This document shows, in pieces, positions 60,613 to 64,000 of a stretch of 64,000 nucleotides of DNA; the first letter of the stretch is position 1; each line of letters begins with the position of its first letter. The notes beneath the pieces were generated by a model. That model did not search any database, was not told where the DNA came from, and was given only the letters and a program-made list of their open reading frames with translations. The DNA is from Chelativorans sp. AA-79 (GTDB lineage Bacteria > Pseudomonadota > Alphaproteobacteria > Rhizobiales > Rhizobiaceae). The translations under genes were made by a program, and so were the position numbers. The DNA lies in the NCBI RefSeq assembly GCF_029457495.1, contig NZ_CP120361.1, positions 2,868,001-2,932,000 of the forward strand, read 5' to 3'.

Positions 60613-61110
60613 ATGCCTATGCTCTTGAAAGGCTCGTGCCGTTGCGGCGCGGTGAAATTCTCGGTCGAAAGCCATACGCCGGCCCCCTACCAGCTCTGCT
60701 ACTGCTCCATCTGCCGCAAGCAGCAGGGCGGCGGGGGCTATGCGATCAATCTTGGCGCCGATTCGTCCACCCTCACCATCGAAGGCGAAGAGCATCTCGG
60801 TCTCTATCGTGCGGAAATCCAGGACGACGAGCGGCCTCATTGCGAAACGTCGACGGGCGAGCGCCGCTTTTGCCGGGAATGCGGATCCGCGCTTTGGCTC
60901 TATGATCCCACCTGGCCCGAACTCGTCCATCCCTTCGCCTCCGCAATCGACACGGATCTGCCCGTGCCGCCGGGCCGCGTGCATCTCATGCTGAAATACA
61001 AGGCGAACTGGGTCGAGCCGGACATTCGCGAAAGCGACACCGCCTTCGATCTCTACCCGGAGGAGTCCATCGCCGAGTGGCATCGGCGGAACGGGATGTG
61101 GGTGGAATAG
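60613..61110 (+). CDS. GFA family zinc-binding protein
   Basis: 165 residues from ATG at 60613, with CAGGAG 7 bases upstream (a GTG five codons earlier is less likely). GSCRCGAVKFSV, CYCSICRKQQGGGG and FCRECGSALW hold the cysteines of the glutathione-dependent formaldehyde-activating (GFA/CENP-V) fold. Function within the family is uncertain. Confidence 0.88.
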   Translation: MPMLLKGSCRCGAVKFSVESHTPAPYQLCYCSICRKQQGGGGYAINLGADSSTLTIEGEEHLGLYRAEIQDDERPHCETSTGERRFCRECGSALWLYDPTWPELVHPFASAIDTDLPVPPGRVHLMLKYKANWVEPDIRESDTAFDLYPEESIAEWHRRNGMWVE

Positions 61111-61169
61111 GAATGGCAACAGCGTTTCCGCCGATCGCCAGCGTTGGAGATTTGCAGCAATCTCCCCAC

Positions 61170-61206
61170 CTCGTCATCCTCGGGCTTGACCCGAGGATCC
61201 ACGCCT
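61170..61206. repeat. Rhizobial intergenic palindrome
   Basis: CTCGTCATCCTCGGGCTTGA followed by CCCGAGGATCCACG; CCTCGGG pairs with CCCGAGG. This palindrome type is common between genes in Rhizobiales chromosomes. A shortened relative is at 63379-63408. Confidence 0.7.
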
Positions 61207-61249
61207 GAACATTGAAAAACCGCCAGCGTTGATTGTCAGCTTACAAGGA

Positions 61250-61636
61250 TCAAGCCGCGCCCTCTGCGCGCGCTTCGGCCAGCACCTTCAAATCCGCCGG
61301 CTTGAGTTCCACCGATTCCCCGCAGCCGCAGGCCGAACTCTGATTCGGGTTGTGGAAGGTGAATCCCGTCCTGATCTTGGTGACCTCGAAATCCATCTCG
61401 GTGCCGAGCAGGAAAAGGGCCGCTTCCGGCGCCACATAGACATGGGCGCCGTCACGCTCGACATGGTCATCCTTCGGGTCCGGCTCGTTCACCAGGTCGA
61501 CGGTATATTCCATACCGGCACAGCCGCCCTTCTTGATGCCCACGCGGATGCCGCGCGCGCCCTCGCGCGTTTCGACGATCTCACGCACGCGGGCTGCCGC
61601 GGCATCGGACATCGTCATTACCTGAAATCGACCCAT
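61250..61636 (-). CDS. sufA: Iron-sulfur cluster assembly carrier SufA (HesB/IscA family)
   Basis: 128 residues from MGRFQVMTMSDAAAARVRE, with GGAG 7 bases upstream. The three ligand cysteines are in KKGGCAGMEYTVDLV and SSACGCGESVEL. A-type carrier that passes Fe-S clusters to targets. It is the last gene of the suf operon, after the SufT-like gene. Confidence 0.93.
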   Translation of the reverse strand: MGRFQVMTMSDAAAARVREIVETREGARGIRVGIKKGGCAGMEYTVDLVNEPDPKDDHVERDGAHVYVAPEAALFLLGTEMDFEVTKIRTGFTFHNPNQSSACGCGESVELKPADLKVLAEARAEGAA

Positions 61637-61730
61637 CTGTTTCTCCATTCGCGGCGAGGTCAAGACTCGCGGAAAGGTTCTCTCTTTAAAATGGTCGGGA
61701 AAGCGTCGCGTTGCAAGCGCCTTGCCCAGA

Positions 61731-62126
61731 TCAGTACCAGCCGAGCGCCACCTGCGCCTCTTCCGACATGCGATCCGGCGTCCAGGGCGGATCGAAGACC
61801 ATGTTGACCTCGACATTGCCGATCCCGTCGACCGCGCTTACCGCATTCTCCACCCAGCCGGGCATCTCGCCCGCCACGGGACAGCCGGGCGCCGTCAGCG
61901 TCATATCGATCTTCACCGAACGATCGTCCTCGATGTCGATCTTGTAGATCAGGCCAAGCTCGTAGATATCCGCCGGGATTTCGGGGTCGTAGACCGTCTT
62001 CAGCGCGCCGATGATGTCGTCGGTCATGCGCGCGAGCTCTTCCTGCGGGATTGCGGAAGCGGAAAAAACGGCGTCCGCCGGCTGTTCCGCAGCGTCCGTT
62101 TCCGGCTTGTCGTGGGCTTCACTCAT
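61731..62126 (-). CDS. SUF system DUF59/MIP18-family Fe-S assembly protein (SufT-like)
   Basis: 131 residues. MTDDIIGALKTVYDPEIPADIYELGLIYKIDI and MTLTAPGCPVAGEMPGWVENAV with the conserved cysteine are DUF59 hallmarks; the end MVFDPPWTPDRMSEEAQVALGWY is typical of the suf-linked group. The ATG is 5 bp after the sufS stop; an overlapping GTG start 3 codons earlier is possible. It assists Fe-S maturation. Confidence 0.88.
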   Translation of the reverse strand: MSEAHDKPETDAAEQPADAVFSASAIPQEELARMTDDIIGALKTVYDPEIPADIYELGLIYKIDIEDDRSVKIDMTLTAPGCPVAGEMPGWVENAVSAVDGIGNVEVNMVFDPPWTPDRMSEEAQVALGWY

Positions 62127-62131
62127 GCTTT

Positions 62132-63373
62132 TCACCCGAAGAATTTCCGCGCCTTGTCGAGCGCCTCGGCCAGCGCATCCACCTCGGCCCTTGTATTATA
62201 CATGGCGAAGGAGGCGCGGCATGTCGAGGTCACGCCGAAACGTTTGAGCAACGGCTGGGCACAGTGCGTGCCGGCCCTCACCGCAACGCCCGAGCGGTCG
62301 ATCACCATCGCCACGTCATGCGCATGGATGCCGGCAAGCTCGAAGGAGAGGATCGCCCCCTTCCCCGGCGCCGTGCCGAAAATGCGCAGCGAGTTGACCT
62401 GGCCGAGCCGCTCATGCGCGTATTTCGAGATCTCCGCCTCATGCGCCGCGATGTTCTCGCGACCGATCCGCTCCATGTATTCGAGCGCGGCACCCAGCCC
62501 GATCGCCTGCACGATCGGCGGGGTGCCTGCCTCGAAACGGTGCGGCGGGTCGTTGTAGGTGACGTTGTCGATCGAGACGTCCTCGATCATCTCGCCGCCG
62601 CCCTGGAACGGGCGCATCTCCTGGAGCTTGTCGCGCTTGCCGTACAGCACGCCGATGCCGGACGGGCCGTAGAGCTTATGCCCCGTGCAGACATAGAAAT
62701 CGCAATCAAGCGCGGCGACGTCGACCGGGAGGTGCACGGCGCCCTGGCTGCCGTCCACCAGGACCGGAATGCCCCGCTCGTGCGCAATACGCACGATCTC
62801 GGCCATTGGCGTGATGGTGCCCAGCATGTTCGACATATGCGTGATGGCGACGAGTTTCGTCCGTTCCGTCAGGCATTTCTCGAATTCTTCGATCTGAAAG
62901 CTGCCGTCGTCGGCCACCGGGGCCCAGACGAGCTTCGCGCCCTGCCGCTCGCGCAGGAAATGCCAGGGAACGATATTGGAATGATGCTCCATGATGGAGA
63001 CGACGATCTCGTCCCCCTCCCCGATCCGCGGCATGGCATAGCCATAGGCGACCGTGTTGATCGCCTCGGTGGCCGATTTCGTGAAGACGATCTCCTCCGC
63101 GCTTCCTGCATTGAGGAAACGCCGCACCGTTTCTCGTGCCTTTTCATAGGCTTCCGTGGCAGCGTTGGAGAGGAAGTGGAGGCCGCGATGCACGTTCGCA
63201 TATTCATTCGCATAGGCGTGCGTCACCGCATCGATGACGGCCTGCGGCTTCTGGGCCGAGGCGGCATTGTCGAGATAGGCGAGCGGCTTGCCGTAGACCT
63301 CGCGCGCAAGGATGGGGAAATCCCGGCGGATCGCCTCGATATCGTAGCTGGCCTGTTCGATCTTCTGGTCCAT
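62132..63373 (-). CDS. sufS: Cysteine desulfurase SufS
   Basis: 413 residues starting MDQKIEQASYDIEAIRRDFP. LAYLDNAASAQKP, ANVHRGLHFLSNAAT, VSIMEHHSNIVPW, VLVDGSQGAVH and CTGHKLYGPSGIG (the PLP lysine) are present; the reactive cysteine is in RAGTHCAQPLL. It releases sulfur from cysteine for Fe-S clusters as part of SUF, with SufE or SufU not in view. Confidence 0.95.
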   Translation of the reverse strand: MDQKIEQASYDIEAIRRDFPILAREVYGKPLAYLDNAASAQKPQAVIDAVTHAYANEYANVHRGLHFLSNAATEAYEKARETVRRFLNAGSAEEIVFTKSATEAINTVAYGYAMPRIGEGDEIVVSIMEHHSNIVPWHFLRERQGAKLVWAPVADDGSFQIEEFEKCLTERTKLVAITHMSNMLGTITPMAEIVRIAHERGIPVLVDGSQGAVHLPVDVAALDCDFYVCTGHKLYGPSGIGVLYGKRDKLQEMRPFQGGGEMIEDVSIDNVTYNDPPHRFEAGTPPIVQAIGLGAALEYMERIGRENIAAHEAEISKYAHERLGQVNSLRIFGTAPGKGAILSFELAGIHAHDVAMVIDRSGVAVRAGTHCAQPLLKRFGVTSTCRASFAMYNTRAEVDALAEALDKARKFFG

Positions 63374-63378
63374 TCCAA

Positions 63379-63408
63379 CCTCGTCATCCCGGAGGCCCGG
63401 GACCCTTG
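63379..63408. repeat. Rhizobial intergenic palindrome, second copy
   Basis: CCTCGTCATCCCGGAGGCCC, then GGGACCCTT. CCCGG pairs with CCGGG, and the CTCGTCATCC start is shared with 61170. It lies between sufD and sufS, within the suf operon. Confidence 0.55.
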
Positions 63409-63518
63409 GCCGTTGAACGTAAGGCACGGCCGGATTCAAAAATGAACGCCCTTCAGCATTCCTTGCACCTTATGCGGAAACCGGCCGCGTCTCTCAACGG
63501 CTCCCGGCCCTCGCAACC

Positions 63519-64000
63519 TTACCCGTGCGCGGCAAACCAGGCGTCGAGCCTGCTTTCCAGCACCTCGACGAGCGCCTCGTCTTCCAGCTCCTCGATCACC
63601 TCGGCCACGAAAGCCTTCACCAGGAGACCGCGCGCCGTCTTCTCGTCGATGCCGCGCGCCATGAGATAGAAGAGGTGCGCGGGCTCGATCTCGGTTACCG
63701 TGGCGCCATGGCCGCACGCCACGTCGTCGGCGAAGATCTCGAGCTCGGGCTTGGAGGAGAAACCGCCCTCGTCCGACAGGAGCAGCGTGTTGCAGGCCAT
63801 CTTGGCGTCGGTCTTCTGCGCCTCGCGGGCAACGCGGATCTGACCCTGGAAAGCGCCTTCCGCCTTGCCGGTCACCACGTTGCGGATGGTTTCGGTCGAC
63901 ACCGTGGCCGGTGCGGCATGGTCGAGGACCATGGTCACGTCGCAATGGGTATCGCCCGAAAGCAGGTTGACGCCGCGCAGACGGAACTCGGAGCCTTCGC
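63519..64000 (-). CDS. sufD: Fe-S cluster assembly protein SufD, C-terminal part (partial)
   Basis: The frame is open to the window edge, so the N-terminus is missing. LRGVNLLSGDTHCDVTMVLD, then GAFQGQIRVAREAQKTDAKM, LLLSDEGGFSSKPELEIFADDVACGHGATV and ARGIDEKTARGLLVKAFVAEV are the conserved SufB/SufD beta-helix and C-terminal domain. SufD is part of the SufBCD scaffold. The gene order sufD-sufS-sufT-sufA is that of many alphaproteobacteria. Confidence 0.93.
   Translation of the reverse strand, partial: EGSEFRLRGVNLLSGDTHCDVTMVLDHAAPATVSTETIRNVVTGKAEGAFQGQIRVAREAQKTDAKMACNTLLLSDEGGFSSKPELEIFADDVACGHGATVTEIEPAHLFYLMARGIDEKTARGLLVKAFVAEVIEELEDEALVEVLESRLDAWFAAHG

Overview
The window is high-GC, densely packed chromosomal DNA from an alphaproteobacterium. 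It is most likely a member of Hyphomicrobiales close to Mesorhizobium, Chelativorans or Phyllobacterium. The reasons are the DUF1289 and TIGR02281 retropepsin pair, three DUF982 genes, the DivJ/PleC-type histidine kinase, the SufA-SufT-SufS-SufD order, the SsuC/SulP/RbsC transporter style, rhizobial intergenic palindromes and very frequent ATGA/GTGA gene overlaps. All calls come from reading the sequence; no database search was made.

Layout. 1-11.8 kb is core: the mobA end and mobB, a polar amino acid ABC operon without an ATPase gene, a 3-hydroxyisobutyrate dehydrogenase-like enzyme, an Lrp regulator, a uracil-DNA glycosylase-like gene, a GST, a secreted nuclease, a sensor kinase, cobT, and finally dusA. 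11.8-14.5 kb is a scar next to dusA: a tyrosine integrase cut by an IS3-family element (with its own broken transposase), joined without target duplication to a decayed TRAP solute-receptor gene. 14.5-34.7 kb is a catabolic supercluster with two ribose-type ABC transporters, two LacI regulators with visible operators, DhaK/DhaL-type kinase subunits, an acetolactate-synthase-like ThDP enzyme, a double hot-dog (MaoC-like) protein, a class III CoA-transferase and seven genes of the class I CoA-transferase fold. The catalytic-residue pattern of that last set splits them into one classical transferase pair and two IpdAB-like pairs plus an orphan alpha subunit. 34.7-41 kb holds stress and ion genes (DksA-like, universal stress protein, SulP, PoxB-like ThDP enzyme, PPC/DUF296 protein) between decayed fragments. 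41-46.6 kb is a nanE-nanK amino-sugar operon with a MalFG-type ABC importer. 46.7-48.7 kb has three DUF982 genes and a bile-acid-symporter-like transporter.

48.85-57.55 kb is a sharply different, lower-GC integrative element in the 3' end of tRNA-Thr(UGU), bounded by a perfect 54-bp direct repeat. It carries a P4-type integrase, a PD-(D/E)XK-like protein, an exported protein, five small unrecognised proteins and a large P-loop helicase-like protein. It has no relaxase or virion gene. Both ends are packed with short hairpins having three-base loops, and both carry repeats of GTCATTAC that look like integrase arm sites. This is the best candidate for an undescribed mobile system, probably a satellite or integrative mobilizable element. 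57.6-64 kb returns to core: tRNA-Thr, NAD kinase, a DEAD-box helicase, TfoX-N and GFA proteins, and the suf operon (sufA, sufT-like, sufS, sufD start).

In the supercluster, sugar import (SBP, permease, ATPase) is transcriptionally linked to phosphorylation (DhaKL), C-C chemistry (ThDP enzyme) and CoA-thioester chemistry (CoA-transferase fold, CaiB, hot-dog). This suggests breakdown of a polyol, ketose or cyclitol through CoA-bound intermediates. The substrate cannot be read from the sequence.
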